From Crocinitomicaceae bacterium (GTDB taxonomy: Bacteria; Bacteroidota; Bacteroidia; Flavobacteriales_D; Crocinitomicaceae), in contig JAGOBK010000008.1 of assembly GCA_017983465.1 (NCBI GenBank), forward strand, positions 38,178 to 102,177: 64,000 bases of DNA, given 5' to 3'. The notes under the pieces were generated by a model. That model worked only from the letters and a program-made list of their open reading frames with translations. It was not told the DNA's origin and ran no database searches. The position numbers were made by a program, and so were the translations under genes. The stretch's first letter is position 1. Each line of letters starts with the position of its first letter. Of this stretch, positions 29,758 to 39,024 are shown piece by piece.

Positions 29758-29783
29758 ATTTTAAAAAAATATTTTTTTAAAAT
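29758..29783. repeat. 26-base AT-only palindrome
   Basis: A perfect inverted repeat of 13 bases per arm centred between 29770 and 29771, made only of A and T. It follows an AGGAGG-like sequence and is followed by further T tracts. It could melt easily or form a cruciform. Confidence 0.7.
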
Positions 29784-30032
29784 TTTTTCCAGAATTTTTT
29801 TGGACAATTTTTTGGGTTTATTTAGATAATTAAGTATCGTTAGGCTTTCCTTATTTGACCTTGACGCACACGTATCTACTGAGGTGATTAATGAATAAAT
29901 ACGTGCTAAAAGAAGCCGTAAGTCTGAATCATATAAAGGTTCTCAGACAACTAAGGTCAATTTTGGATTTGAAATATTTTTATCTCATTTTATGTTAGTT
30001 TTTTCACTATATTGTACCCAAATAATGCACCG

Positions 30033-30215
30033 ATGAATCGTATCAAAGAAGTACTTAAAGATAAAGGTATCAAACAGGTTTGGCTGGCTGAAAGGCTTGG
30101 GAAATCCTACAACATGGTCAATGGTTATGTTAGCAATAAGCGACAACCATCGATTGAAGTACTTTATGAAATTGCCAAATTACTACAGGTGGATGCAAAA
30201 GAATTATTGAATTAA
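30033..30215 (+). CDS. XRE-family helix-turn-helix regulator
   Basis: A 60-residue Cro/C1-type DNA-binding protein. The ATG at 30033 is preferred to the TTG start at 30012, giving MNRIKEVLKDKGIKQ at the N terminus. The helix-turn-helix covers QVWLAERLGKSYNMVNGYVS and ends VDAKELL. It precedes hsdM by 23 bases on the same strand. Small XRE proteins in this position often control the timing of restriction gene expression after entry into a new host; that role is inferred here. Confidence 0.85.
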   Translation: MNRIKEVLKDKGIKQVWLAERLGKSYNMVNGYVSNKRQPSIEVLYEIAKLLQVDAKELLN

Positions 30216-30238
30216 AATATTACATATCAACATATTAA

Positions 30239-31957
30239 ATGAAAAACGTTAAAGAATCAGCAAATTTTATTTGGTCAATTGCAGACCTACTTCGAGGTGA
30301 CTATAAGCAAAGTGACTATGGGAAGATTATTTTACCGTTAACAGTAATCAGACGATTGGATTGCGTGCTAGAAAGCACCAAGGCAGATGTACTTAAAAAG
30401 TATGACCAGCTGAAAACAACCAACGTTGAGAATCTTGACCCGATTTTAAACAAAACGGCTGGATTCAAGTTCCATAATAAAAGCCAATTCGACTTTGAGA
30501 AGCTAATAGCTGACCCAAATAACATTGCATCAAATCTTAGAAACTACATCAACGGATTTTCAGAAGATGCGAGGGAAATCATTGAACAATTTGAGTTCGA
30601 AAACCAAATCAACAAAATGGATGATGCCAACTTGTTGTTTATGGTGGTGAAGCGTTTCCAAGAAATCGACTTGCATCCAGACCGTATTTCAAGTATGGAG
30701 ATGGGTTATATGTTTGAAGAACTAATTAGAAAATTCGCTGAGATTTCGAACGAAACTGCTGGGGAGCACTTTACACCTAGAGAGGTAATTAAATTGATGG
30801 TGAACATTTTGTTCCTAAACGACCGTGATATTCTAACTAAGAAAGGTATTACCAAAACGATATACGATTCTTGTGCGGGTACGGGTGGTATGCTTTCTGT
30901 TGCAGAAGAATACTTACACGAATTGAATCCAGATGCACGTTTAGAGGTATTTGGTCAAGAACTGAATCCAGAATCTTATGCCATTTGTAAATCAGATTTG
31001 TTGATTAAAGGTCAAAACGCATCCAACATCAAAAAAGGGAACAGTATTTCTGAAGACCAATTATCCAATGAGAAATTTGATTACTTGATTACCAATCCAC
31101 CGTTCGGTGTAAAATGGGAAAAGTTTGGAAAGAAAGTTAAAGAAGAACACGAACAGCTGGGACATGGTGGACGATTTGGAGCTGGATTACCATCGGTTGG
31201 TGATGGTTCGTTCCTGTTCTTGATGCACTTAATGAGCAAAATGAAACCAGAAGGTTCTCGATTGGCTATTGTATTCAATGGTTCACCGCTTTTCTCTGGT
31301 TCTCCAAGCAAAACAAAGAACGAGAGCAGTATTCGTCAGTGGATAATCGAGAACGACTTCCTAGAGGCTGTAATTGCGTTACCAAATCAGTTATTTTATA
31401 ATACAGGTATATCAACGTATATCTGGGTAATATCAAATCACAAACCAAAGAATAGAAAAGGCAAAGTTCAGTTGATTAACGGAGTTGATTTCTTCAAGAA
31501 AATGAGCAAATCATTAGGTGATAAACGAAACGAATTATCGGATGACCACATTGCTCAAATTACAAAAATATACGGTGAATTTAAAGAAGGTGACTACTCA
31601 AAAGTATTCGACAACAAAGCGTTTGGTTATGCCAAAGTAACAGTAGAAAGACCAGAACGCAATGCCAAAGGTCAAGTGGTGACCGATAAAAAAGGCAATC
31701 CAAAACCAGATTCATCATTGCGTGATACGGAAAACATTCCATTGTTGATGGATGTACAGGAATATATGGAGAAAGAAGTATTGCCTCACGTTCCAGATGC
31801 GTGGATTGACCACAGCAAAACCAATGTAGGATACGAAATCAACTTTACCAAGTACTTCTATCAGTACAAACCTTTGCGTTCATTGGAAGACATAAGAAAA
31901 GATATCATTGCTATTGAGCAAGAAACGGATGGATTATTAAAAGAAGTTATCGGATAA
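30239..31957 (+). CDS. hsdM: Type I restriction-modification DNA methyltransferase subunit
   Basis: A 572-residue N6-adenine methyltransferase. An HsdM N-terminal helical domain (residues about 1-140) precedes the catalytic domain with the AdoMet motif YDSCAGTGGM (about residues 207-216) and the catalytic motif NPPFG (about 285-289). It modifies the site recognised by HsdS so that host DNA is not cut. Length is typical. It heads the hsdM-hsdS-DUF3644-hsdR-abiH gene row with gaps of only one to three bases, a single transcription unit. Confidence 0.96.
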   Translation: MKNVKESANFIWSIADLLRGDYKQSDYGKIILPLTVIRRLDCVLESTKADVLKKYDQLKTTNVENLDPILNKTAGFKFHNKSQFDFEKLIADPNNIASNLRNYINGFSEDAREIIEQFEFENQINKMDDANLLFMVVKRFQEIDLHPDRISSMEMGYMFEELIRKFAEISNETAGEHFTPREVIKLMVNILFLNDRDILTKKGITKTIYDSCAGTGGMLSVAEEYLHELNPDARLEVFGQELNPESYAICKSDLLIKGQNASNIKKGNSISEDQLSNEKFDYLITNPPFGVKWEKFGKKVKEEHEQLGHGGRFGAGLPSVGDGSFLFLMHLMSKMKPEGSRLAIVFNGSPLFSGSPSKTKNESSIRQWIIENDFLEAVIALPNQLFYNTGISTYIWVISNHKPKNRKGKVQLINGVDFFKKMSKSLGDKRNELSDDHIAQITKIYGEFKEGDYSKVFDNKAFGYAKVTVERPERNAKGQVVTDKKGNPKPDSSLRDTENIPLLMDVQEYMEKEVLPHVPDAWIDHSKTNVGYEINFTKYFYQYKPLRSLEDIRKDIIAIEQETDGLLKEVIG

Positions 31958-31960
31958 ACT

Positions 31961-33259
31961 ATGAAGAAATACGATAGCTATAAAGATTCGGGAGTAGAAT
32001 GGATTGGTAAAGTTCCAGCAAATTGGGGGATTTCTAAAGTTAAGTTTTTGTTTGATACACAAAAAGGCAAAACTCCCAAAAATTTGCTAGATAAAATAGA
32101 AGAAAATTCACTAGTTTATTTAGCTATGGACTATTTGAGAGGAGAGCCAAAACAAGTTTTTTTTGTTTCAAATAATGAAAATGTTGTATTAACCGAGGAA
32201 AATGAAACATTACTCCTTTGGGATGGTTCAAATGCGGGTGAATTTTTAAAGTCAAAAAAAGGTGTTTTGTCTTCAACAATGGCTCTAATTAAATCTAAAA
32301 TAATCGATAATCAATTTCAATGGTATTCGTTTAAAAGTTTTGAATCTATTCTTAAGGACTCTTGTAACGGGATGGGAATCCCTCATGTTGACGGTAAGTT
32401 TTTTAGAGGTTCAGCTTTTTTGGTTCCACCAATAGAAGAACAACAAGCAATAGTCAACTACCTCGACCAAAAAACAACTCAAATTGACAACCTAATTACA
32501 AAGAAAGAACAGTTTATTAAATTGTTAGAAGAAGAACGTGTCGCAGTAATTAACCAAGCAGTAACCAAAGGTCTTGACCCGAATGTTTCGATGAAGGATT
32601 CTGGTATTGAATGGCTGGGAGAGATACCAAAGCATTGGAAAGTGAATAAGATTAAGTCTGTCACTAACAAAATAGGGAGTGGAGTTACACCTAAAGGCGG
32701 TGCAGAAATATATGAATTAACAGGTATCCCATTACTTAGAAGCCAAAATGTTTATTTTGATGGATTCCGCTTGGATAATGTAGCATACATAACAAGAGAA
32801 ATACATGATTCTATGAAAAATAGTCAAGTACTTTTTGGTGATGTTTTGTTAAATATTACAGGTGGTTCAATAGGTAGATGTTACTATGTTACCAATGAAT
32901 TTGAAGAAGCAAATGTTAATCAACACGTCTGTATTGTTAGACCAAACGAAAGAATAATTACTGAATTCTTATACTATGTATTGAGCTCAACTTTAGGTCA
33001 ACAACAAATTGATTTGTGTCAAACTGGAGGTAATCGTGAAGCATTAAATTTTGAACAATTAAAGAATTTTTTCTTGATTTTACCTTCAATTGATGAGCAA
33101 CATGAAATAGTAGAAAAACTAAATAAATCTTTAAATGCAATCAGTTTAACAATAGAAAAATCAAGGAAAGAAATTGATTTAATTAATGAATATAAAACAG
33201 CATTGATAAGTGAAGTGGTAACTGGTAAGGTGGATGTAAGAAACGAAAAATTGAATTGA
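31961..33259 (+). CDS. hsdS: Type I restriction-modification specificity subunit
   Basis: A 432-residue HsdS with two target-recognition domains. Each begins with the typical phrase: DSGVEWIGKVPANWG near the N terminus and DSGIEWLGEIPKHWK in the middle. Each is followed by a long helix with the pattern IDNLITKKEQFIKLLEEERVAVI or its C-terminal counterpart, which form the coiled-coil spacer. The two domains read different halves of a bipartite DNA site. The sequence itself cannot be predicted from reading alone. The stop is one base before the DUF3644 gene start. Confidence 0.95.
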   Translation: MKKYDSYKDSGVEWIGKVPANWGISKVKFLFDTQKGKTPKNLLDKIEENSLVYLAMDYLRGEPKQVFFVSNNENVVLTEENETLLLWDGSNAGEFLKSKKGVLSSTMALIKSKIIDNQFQWYSFKSFESILKDSCNGMGIPHVDGKFFRGSAFLVPPIEEQQAIVNYLDQKTTQIDNLITKKEQFIKLLEEERVAVINQAVTKGLDPNVSMKDSGIEWLGEIPKHWKVNKIKSVTNKIGSGVTPKGGAEIYELTGIPLLRSQNVYFDGFRLDNVAYITREIHDSMKNSQVLFGDVLLNITGGSIGRCYYVTNEFEEANVNQHVCIVRPNERIITEFLYYVLSSTLGQQQIDLCQTGGNREALNFEQLKNFFLILPSIDEQHEIVEKLNKSLNAISLTIEKSRKEIDLINEYKTALISEVVTGKVDVRNEKLN

Positions 33260-33260
33260 G

Positions 33261-34319
33261 ATGCCAAGAGGACTTCCAAAAGCAGTGAAAAAATGTCTTG
33301 AAAAATCTCAAGATTCAGCATTATTGGCTGTTGAAACATATAACAAACCAGCAATTAGGTTTAAATCTGGTGGTTACATAATTTTAATGACAATATCTTG
33401 GACAGCTCTATTTCACGCAATTTTTTTTAAACAAAAGAAGAAACCATATTACAAAGAGATAAATGGAAGATTTGTAATAAGGGATGGTGATTATTCTTAT
33501 TGGGAATTAAGAGAATGTTTAAAAGAATATTTTGGAGCAGATACTAATCACCCAATACGAAAAAATTTGGAGTTTTTCATTCCGCTAAGAAATATGATTG
33601 AACACAAATCAATTCCAGAAATTGATTCAGATATTTTTGCTGAATGTCAAGCTATGCTTTTGAATTTTGATAAAATTATGGAGAAAGAATTTGGGGCTGA
33701 ATATTGTATTAAAGAATCTTTATCTTTTGCATTACAGCTTTATCCTTCATCTAAAAGTCTTAACAATGCAATTGTTGAAAATCCAAATGCAAAATCTATT
33801 GTAGATTTTATTAAAGCATATAGAAGTTCAATTACCACTGACATTATAAACTCTGGAGAATACTCATTTAAAGCATTTTTAATACAAGTTGCTAATCATG
33901 AATCCAAAAGTGCTTTGCCAATTCAATTTGTCGCATATGATAAATTAGATGATGCACAAAAAAATAATGTTAACAGGGTAGCTACTTTAGTAAAAAATAA
34001 ATTTATAACAGTTCCTGTTGCTAATAAAGATAGAATAAAACCAGCTGAAGTTGTTAAAAGAGTTCAAACTTTACTAGGCAATCCCAAAATGATTAAAAAT
34101 GGTGAAGAAAAAGATAAATTTAATTCTGACACTCACACAAGGTGTTGGAAAAAATATAATGTCCGTCCTTTAAACAATTCATTATCACCAGAATTAACTG
34201 ATTCCAAATTCTGCATATATGATTCATTAAACAAAAATTATGGATATACAGATGAATGGGTTGATTTCCTAATTGATGAATTGAGTTTAGAAGAAAATTA
34301 TAACGCTTTATACGAATAG
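33261..34319 (+). CDS. DUF3644 (HEPN-like) protein inside the type I RM operon
   Basis: A 352-residue protein that matches the DUF3644 pattern at its N terminus (ALLAVETYNKPAIRFKSGGY, then a hydrophobic helix with TISWTALFHA). The segment RNMIEH fits the R-x4-H motif of HEPN ribonucleases. The C-terminal half is lysine-rich, with no recognised domain. The gene sits between hsdS and hsdR with one- and three-base gaps, so it is made together with the restriction enzyme. A likely role is an RNA-cleaving accessory defence protein, but no function of this family is certain to me. Confidence 0.75.
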   Translation: MPRGLPKAVKKCLEKSQDSALLAVETYNKPAIRFKSGGYIILMTISWTALFHAIFFKQKKKPYYKEINGRFVIRDGDYSYWELRECLKEYFGADTNHPIRKNLEFFIPLRNMIEHKSIPEIDSDIFAECQAMLLNFDKIMEKEFGAEYCIKESLSFALQLYPSSKSLNNAIVENPNAKSIVDFIKAYRSSITTDIINSGEYSFKAFLIQVANHESKSALPIQFVAYDKLDDAQKNNVNRVATLVKNKFITVPVANKDRIKPAEVVKRVQTLLGNPKMIKNGEEKDKFNSDTHTRCWKKYNVRPLNNSLSPELTDSKFCIYDSLNKNYGYTDEWVDFLIDELSLEENYNALYE

Positions 34320-34322
34320 AAT

Positions 34323-37300
34323 ATGGCAAAAGGAATACATACAGAACTAACATTTGAACAGGCAATCGAATCCAACTTGTTGGAACACGGTGGTTATGTA
34401 AAAGGTAGTTCAACAGACTTCGATGTACAACAAGGATTATTTCCTATCTACATAACTGATTTTTTGAAGCAATCACAACCAAAGGCTTGGGATAAACTCG
34501 TTACTATCCACAAGGATGAAGCTGAGAAAAAAGTAATACTACGTTTGGTCAAAGAAATTGATTTGCGTGGTGTATTGGACGTTATTCGCAAAGGATTTAC
34601 TGATTATGGAGTGAAGTTCCAGATGGCATATTTCAAGCCAGAAAGCACGCTAAATCCAGAAGCAGACGAATTGTATCTTACCAATCATTTGTCAGTGACT
34701 AGACAGCTATATTACGAGCGTGTAGGTAAGAATTCATTGGACATGGTGCTTTCGCTGAATGGATTACCAATTGCTTCCATAGAGCTTAAAAATCAGTTTT
34801 CTGGACAGTCTGTTGAGAATGCTAAGAAGCAGTATGTATATGACCGTGAGCCAAACGAACCTATATTTCAATTCAAGAAAAGAACCTTGGTTCACTTTGC
34901 TGTGGATACCGATGAGGCTTTCATGACAACGAAATTGGACGGAAAGAACACAAGATACTTACCATTTAATTTAGGTTATAACAATGGAGCTGGTAACCCA
35001 CCAAACCCAAATGGATATAGAACATCATATCTATGGGAACAGGTTTGGACAAAAGATAGTTTCATGGATATCATTGGCAAGTTCCTTCACCTAAGCGTGG
35101 AAGAATTTGAGTTGAATGGTGTTAAAAAGAAAAAAGAAACCATCATTTTCCCACGTTTCCACCAGATGCAAGTCGTTCGTAAAGTGACATCTGATGCAAG
35201 GCAAAGCGGTGCTGGAAAAAACTATTTGATTCAACACTCAGCTGGTTCTGGGAAATCTAATTCAATCGCTTGGTTATCCTATAGATTGTCTAGCTTACAT
35301 GATGAGGCTAACAACAGAATCTTTGATTCGGTAATTGTAATTACTGACCGTAAGGTCTTGGATTCACAGTTGCAGAACACTATTTACCAATTTGAACACA
35401 AAGACGGTGTTGTTCAAAAAATTGATAAAGATTCAACTCAGTTGGCAAATGCCATTTCAGCTGGTTCGAATATCATTATCACAACACTTCAAAAGTTTCC
35501 ATTTATTCTGGATAAAATCGGAGAAATCCCAGCTAGAAAGTATGCGGTAATCATTGATGAGGCTCACAGTTCACAAGGTGGTGAAGCAACCAAAAAAATG
35601 AAGGAAGTACTATCAGCACAATCATTGGAAGAAGCTGAGAAAGATGAGGCTTACACAGGATTGGAAGAAGATGCAGAAGATGAAATAAGAAAGTCGATGT
35701 TGGCGAGAGGTAAGCAGAACAACCTTAGTTTCTTCGCCTTTACAGCAACACCAAAGCCAAAAACAGTTGAAGTATTTGGGACGATGGGTGCTCATGGTAA
35801 GCCAGAACCGTTTCACCTTTACTCGATGAAACAAGCTATTGAAGAAGGATTCATTCTCGATGTATTAAAGAACTATACTACCTATAAAACCTACTTCAAG
35901 TTATCCAAAGAAATTGAGGACGACCCGAAAGTAAACAAGAAGAAAGCATCCAGAGCCATTGGACGATTCATGTCATTGCATCCACATAACTTAGCACAGA
36001 AAACCGAAGTGATGGTGGAGCATTTCCGCCAAGTGGTTTCTAAAAAGATTGGAGGGAAAGCAAAAGCGATGGTGGTATCGAGCTCACGTTTGCATGCAGT
36101 AAGATATAAAGAAGAATTCGACAAATACATCAAGGACAAAGGATATAACGATGTGAAAACCATTGTAGCATTTTCTGGAAAAGTAATTTACGGAAACGCT
36201 CCAGAAGGTGTTACCGAAGTTGAGCTTAATGGATTTGCAGAGAAGGAATTGCCTAGAAAGTTTGCATCGGATGAATATCAATTGTTATTGGTTGCAGACA
36301 AATACCAAACAGGATTCGACCAACCGTTGTTACATACTATGTATGTGGACAAGAAATTATCTGGTGTTAAAGCTGTACAAACACTATCCAGATTGAACAG
36401 AATGTGTGCTGGTAAAGAGGACACATTTGTATTGGACTTTGCGAATGATACCGATGAAATATTGGAATCGTTCCAACCCTATTATGAACTAACTTCCATC
36501 AAGGAGAATTCAGACCCGAATTACCTTTATGACTTGAAAGCTGAATTGGATAAAGCAAATGTGATTTGGGAAACAGAGGTGAACAATTTCTGTAACTTAT
36601 ATTTCAAATCAGCAAAATCGTTGACAGTTTCTGACCAAGCAAAGTTGAATGCTTACATTGACCCAGCTGTGGAACGATTCAAACAACTTCCAGAAGAAAG
36701 CTCAGATAAGAATGTAATTGGAACTGAAGTCACTCAAGAAGACTTCAAGAACACAATGCAAAGCTTTAATAGAACGTATTCGTTTTTAACTCAGATAATG
36801 CCTTTCTCAGACGTTGACCTTGAGAAGCTATTTACATACACTCGATTCTTGTACAAAAAACTACCAAGAACCAGCCAGAATGATAAATTCAAGTTGGGTG
36901 ACGAAGTTTCATTGGAATACTATAGACTACAAAAGATTGCAGAACATAATATCGTTATGGAAAGCCAAAGTGTATATGAACTAGAAGGTGGTGGTCAAGC
37001 TGGTTTGCGTTTAACAAAAGAGGATGAAGCTAATTTATCTGAAATTATTGAAGTACTGAACAAGAAGTTCCAAACAGAATTTAATACAGCAGACAAGCTG
37101 TTTTTTGACCAGATAGAAGAAGATATGGTGCTGGATGAAAAGTTAGCAGAACAAGCCAAGAACAACCCAATTGAGAACTTCAAATTCGGATTTGATGACA
37201 TATTTATGGATGCACTAATTAGTAGAATGGAGCAGAACCAAGATATATTTGGTAAAATGATGGATGATAAGGAATTCGGTGGATTGGTGAAAGGGTATAT

Positions 37301-37334
37301 GTTGAAGAAGGTATATGATAGATTGAGTAAGTAA
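34323..37334 (+). CDS. hsdR: Type I restriction endonuclease subunit
   Basis: A 1003-residue HsdR, the ATP-driven translocase and nuclease of a type I system. The N-terminal nuclease domain has the D...ExK arrangement (Asp about 139, ELK about 155). The SF2 helicase motor has Walker A HSAGSGKSNS (about 305-313), the DEAH-type motif IDEAHSSQ (about 412) and FTATPKPK. A C-terminal helical domain follows. Length is normal and no frameshift is seen, so the enzyme is probably active. It follows DUF3644 by three bases and is followed by abiH after one base. Confidence 0.96.
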   Translation: MAKGIHTELTFEQAIESNLLEHGGYVKGSSTDFDVQQGLFPIYITDFLKQSQPKAWDKLVTIHKDEAEKKVILRLVKEIDLRGVLDVIRKGFTDYGVKFQMAYFKPESTLNPEADELYLTNHLSVTRQLYYERVGKNSLDMVLSLNGLPIASIELKNQFSGQSVENAKKQYVYDREPNEPIFQFKKRTLVHFAVDTDEAFMTTKLDGKNTRYLPFNLGYNNGAGNPPNPNGYRTSYLWEQVWTKDSFMDIIGKFLHLSVEEFELNGVKKKKETIIFPRFHQMQVVRKVTSDARQSGAGKNYLIQHSAGSGKSNSIAWLSYRLSSLHDEANNRIFDSVIVITDRKVLDSQLQNTIYQFEHKDGVVQKIDKDSTQLANAISAGSNIIITTLQKFPFILDKIGEIPARKYAVIIDEAHSSQGGEATKKMKEVLSAQSLEEAEKDEAYTGLEEDAEDEIRKSMLARGKQNNLSFFAFTATPKPKTVEVFGTMGAHGKPEPFHLYSMKQAIEEGFILDVLKNYTTYKTYFKLSKEIEDDPKVNKKKASRAIGRFMSLHPHNLAQKTEVMVEHFRQVVSKKIGGKAKAMVVSSSRLHAVRYKEEFDKYIKDKGYNDVKTIVAFSGKVIYGNAPEGVTEVELNGFAEKELPRKFASDEYQLLLVADKYQTGFDQPLLHTMYVDKKLSGVKAVQTLSRLNRMCAGKEDTFVLDFANDTDEILESFQPYYELTSIKENSDPNYLYDLKAELDKANVIWETEVNNFCNLYFKSAKSLTVSDQAKLNAYIDPAVERFKQLPEESSDKNVIGTEVTQEDFKNTMQSFNRTYSFLTQIMPFSDVDLEKLFTYTRFLYKKLPRTSQNDKFKLGDEVSLEYYRLQKIAEHNIVMESQSVYELEGGGQAGLRLTKEDEANLSEIIEVLNKKFQTEFNTADKLFFDQIEEDMVLDEKLAEQAKNNPIENFKFGFDDIFMDALISRMEQNQDIFGKMMDDKEFGGLVKGYMLKKVYDRLSK

Positions 37335-37335
37335 A

Positions 37336-38406
37336 ATGAATAGAATAATATTAGTCGGTAACGGATTTGATTTAGCACATGGGCTAAAATCTAGCTATAA
37401 AGATTTTGTGTTAGATTTAATTTTACAAAAAATTAAGATTGCCGTTCGAGAAGGTGTTAAAAACAACTTTAAAACGAAAAGTACAGGATATTTTTATGAC
37501 GATATATTACTTAGTATTTTCATACAAAATTTTTCAAACATTGATGAATACCTTTCTTCTATTTTAAAAATTAAAGATTTAGAAAAACTAATTCAAGCTA
37601 GTGAAAAAGGAAGCTTTGAAATAACTATAAAATCAGAGATACTAAGAAATTATTTTGAAAATTGGGCAGACTTTGAAAAAACATTTTTCGATTGTTTAAT
37701 TCAGACTTATGAAAAAAAAGGTGATATTCAAAAGCTTAATAAAGAATTTTCATTGATTAGAAAATGTCTTAAAGACTACATTTTAAAAATACAAATCAAT
37801 ATTGAAGAGGCTGGAATTGAAGCAAAACGAATTGAGAAATTAATTGAAATATTTAGTCATGGGCAGATTAATCAATTACTTTTTTTAAGCTTTAATTATA
37901 CACGAACATTAGGTTACTATTTTAACAAAATTCAGCACGAAATTAATTCTAGGATTTTATATCTGCATGGAAATGTTAATGACATTAAGCAAGATGATGA
38001 GCTAATTTTCGGATTTGATAACGATTTAGATGAAAATTTTAATAAAATTATCTCTGATTCAAAAATTGAATATGTTGATTTTTTTAAGTCAATCCTTTAC
38101 AGCAATACTTCAAGTAAAGGAGAACTTATAGATTTTTTAAATTTAGATAGTTTTGAAGTATACTCATTTGGACATTCTTTTGAAGTTTCAGACTTTACAA
38201 TATTACGTGAGATATTTTCGCATAACAAGTGTAACAGAATAAAAGTGTTTTATCATCCAGAACTAGATACTGTTGATTATAACAATAAAAGAAAACTCTT
38301 ACGATTGATGCTAAGAGATTCTAAAAATGGATTTGATAAATTAGTTGTAAGAGACCAAAGTGAACCTATGCCAATATTAATTTCGAAGTTCAAAGCGATA
38401 AATTAA
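37336..38406 (+). CDS. abiH: AbiH-type abortive infection protein
   Basis: A 356-residue protein with the family N terminus NRIILVGNGFDLAHGLKSSYKDF and later LSFNYTRTLGYY, LYLHGNVND and YSFGHSFEVSDF. These mark the AbiH family (PF14253), first found as a phage-abortive-infection protein of Lactococcus. The glycine-rich N terminus suggests nucleotide binding, perhaps a SIR2-like fold, though that is inference. It is the last gene of the restriction operon, starting one base after the hsdR stop. Its end overlaps the convergent gene by 17 bases. Confidence 0.88.
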   Translation: MNRIILVGNGFDLAHGLKSSYKDFVLDLILQKIKIAVREGVKNNFKTKSTGYFYDDILLSIFIQNFSNIDEYLSSILKIKDLEKLIQASEKGSFEITIKSEILRNYFENWADFEKTFFDCLIQTYEKKGDIQKLNKEFSLIRKCLKDYILKIQINIEEAGIEAKRIEKLIEIFSHGQINQLLFLSFNYTRTLGYYFNKIQHEINSRILYLHGNVNDIKQDDELIFGFDNDLDENFNKIISDSKIEYVDFFKSILYSNTSSKGELIDFLNLDSFEVYSFGHSFEVSDFTILREIFSHNKCNRIKVFYHPELDTVDYNNKRKLLRLMLRDSKNGFDKLVVRDQSEPMPILISKFKAIN

Positions 38407-38791
38407 CAGAATAATTCTCCCAATCAAATTCTTGAATACCATTTTCGATAAGTGAGTTAACTGAAAACGAAAACAAGTCATCAATTGTCCAGACAATAAC
38501 CACTTCTGAACCGTCAAATTTATTTTGAGGGTCATTGACGCTTTTATCTGATGATAGCCACAGAAATACCGTGTAAGGTTTAAATGTTTTCAAATTTAAG
38601 TCGAAGCTATCCATATACTTAACTGTTTTACGCTTGCCCCAGTGCTCTGGTGCTTTTAAATTTTCGATTACATAAATATTGTCCTCTAAAGTTAGTTCAC
38701 CAGCTAAGAACTCACCATAAGTTCTTCTTATATCTATAGCGATTACTTCAACTACGTGACCGCAATCTAATTTTATTGTTTGATTTTTCAT
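38390..38791 (-). CDS. Unknown 133-residue protein of the element
   Basis: A soluble acidic protein without membrane segments or a recognised motif. Its N terminus (KLDCGHVVEVIAID) has a CGH triplet but no second Cys pair. The reading frame is complete and has an ATG start. It converges on abiH with a 17-base overlap. Position inside the defence cargo suggests a related function but nothing in the sequence shows it. Confidence 0.5.
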   Translation of the reverse strand: MKNQTIKLDCGHVVEVIAIDIRRTYGEFLAGELTLEDNIYVIENLKAPEHWGKRKTVKYMDSFDLNLKTFKPYTVFLWLSSDKSVNDPQNKFDGSEVVIVWTIDDLFSFSVNSLIENGIQEFDWENYSVNLSL

Positions 38792-38817
38792 TGTTTGTTT
38801 TATTGATAAATATCGTG

Positions 38818-38831
38818 ATAAAATATTTTAT
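38818..38831. repeat. AT palindrome upstream of the small recombinase
   Basis: A perfect 14-base inverted repeat, ATAAAATATTTTAT, in the 233-base gap before the resolvase gene. Small serine recombinases often act on AT-rich imperfect palindromes beside their own gene. A full res site with three subsites was not recognised. Confidence 0.35.
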
Positions 38832-39024
38832 TAATCTGAAATCCAGGATAATAGACGATTTCCTTGCGTATTAATAATTTGCCTGGCATCTTTACAACAG
38901 ATTAGACTATAGCTCTTTTTTAAAACCTAAATGATAACACACAACCCAATAAACACGGTGAGTAGGTTTCAAAATAATTGAGCATCTAAATCTGAAGCGA
39001 TTATTAACCAAAAAGGAAAGATTC

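Larger units (their letters stand above)
29502..30032. other. Structured intergenic region, possible replication origin
   Basis: A 531-base region between the divergent polymerase-like gene and the XRE regulator with no convincing gene. It holds in order a nested stem-loop (29548-29590), a run of C/G tracts (29662-29708), a 26-base AT palindrome (29758-29783) and an A/T-rich stretch to about 29825. A 35-codon open frame at 29890-29997 has no recognisable features. An AT-rich unwinding region next to stem-loops and a polymerase gene is what a plasmid-like origin looks like, but no iterons were recognised. Confidence 0.35.

Noticed and set aside
29890..29997. 35-codon frame starting ATG in the intergenic region of the element
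   Set aside because: No recognisable domain, no coupling to a neighbour and too short to stand out in AT-rich DNA.
33019..33354. 111-codon antisense frame over hsdS and DUF3644
   Set aside because: It crosses the junction of two well-supported genes and has no recognisable features.
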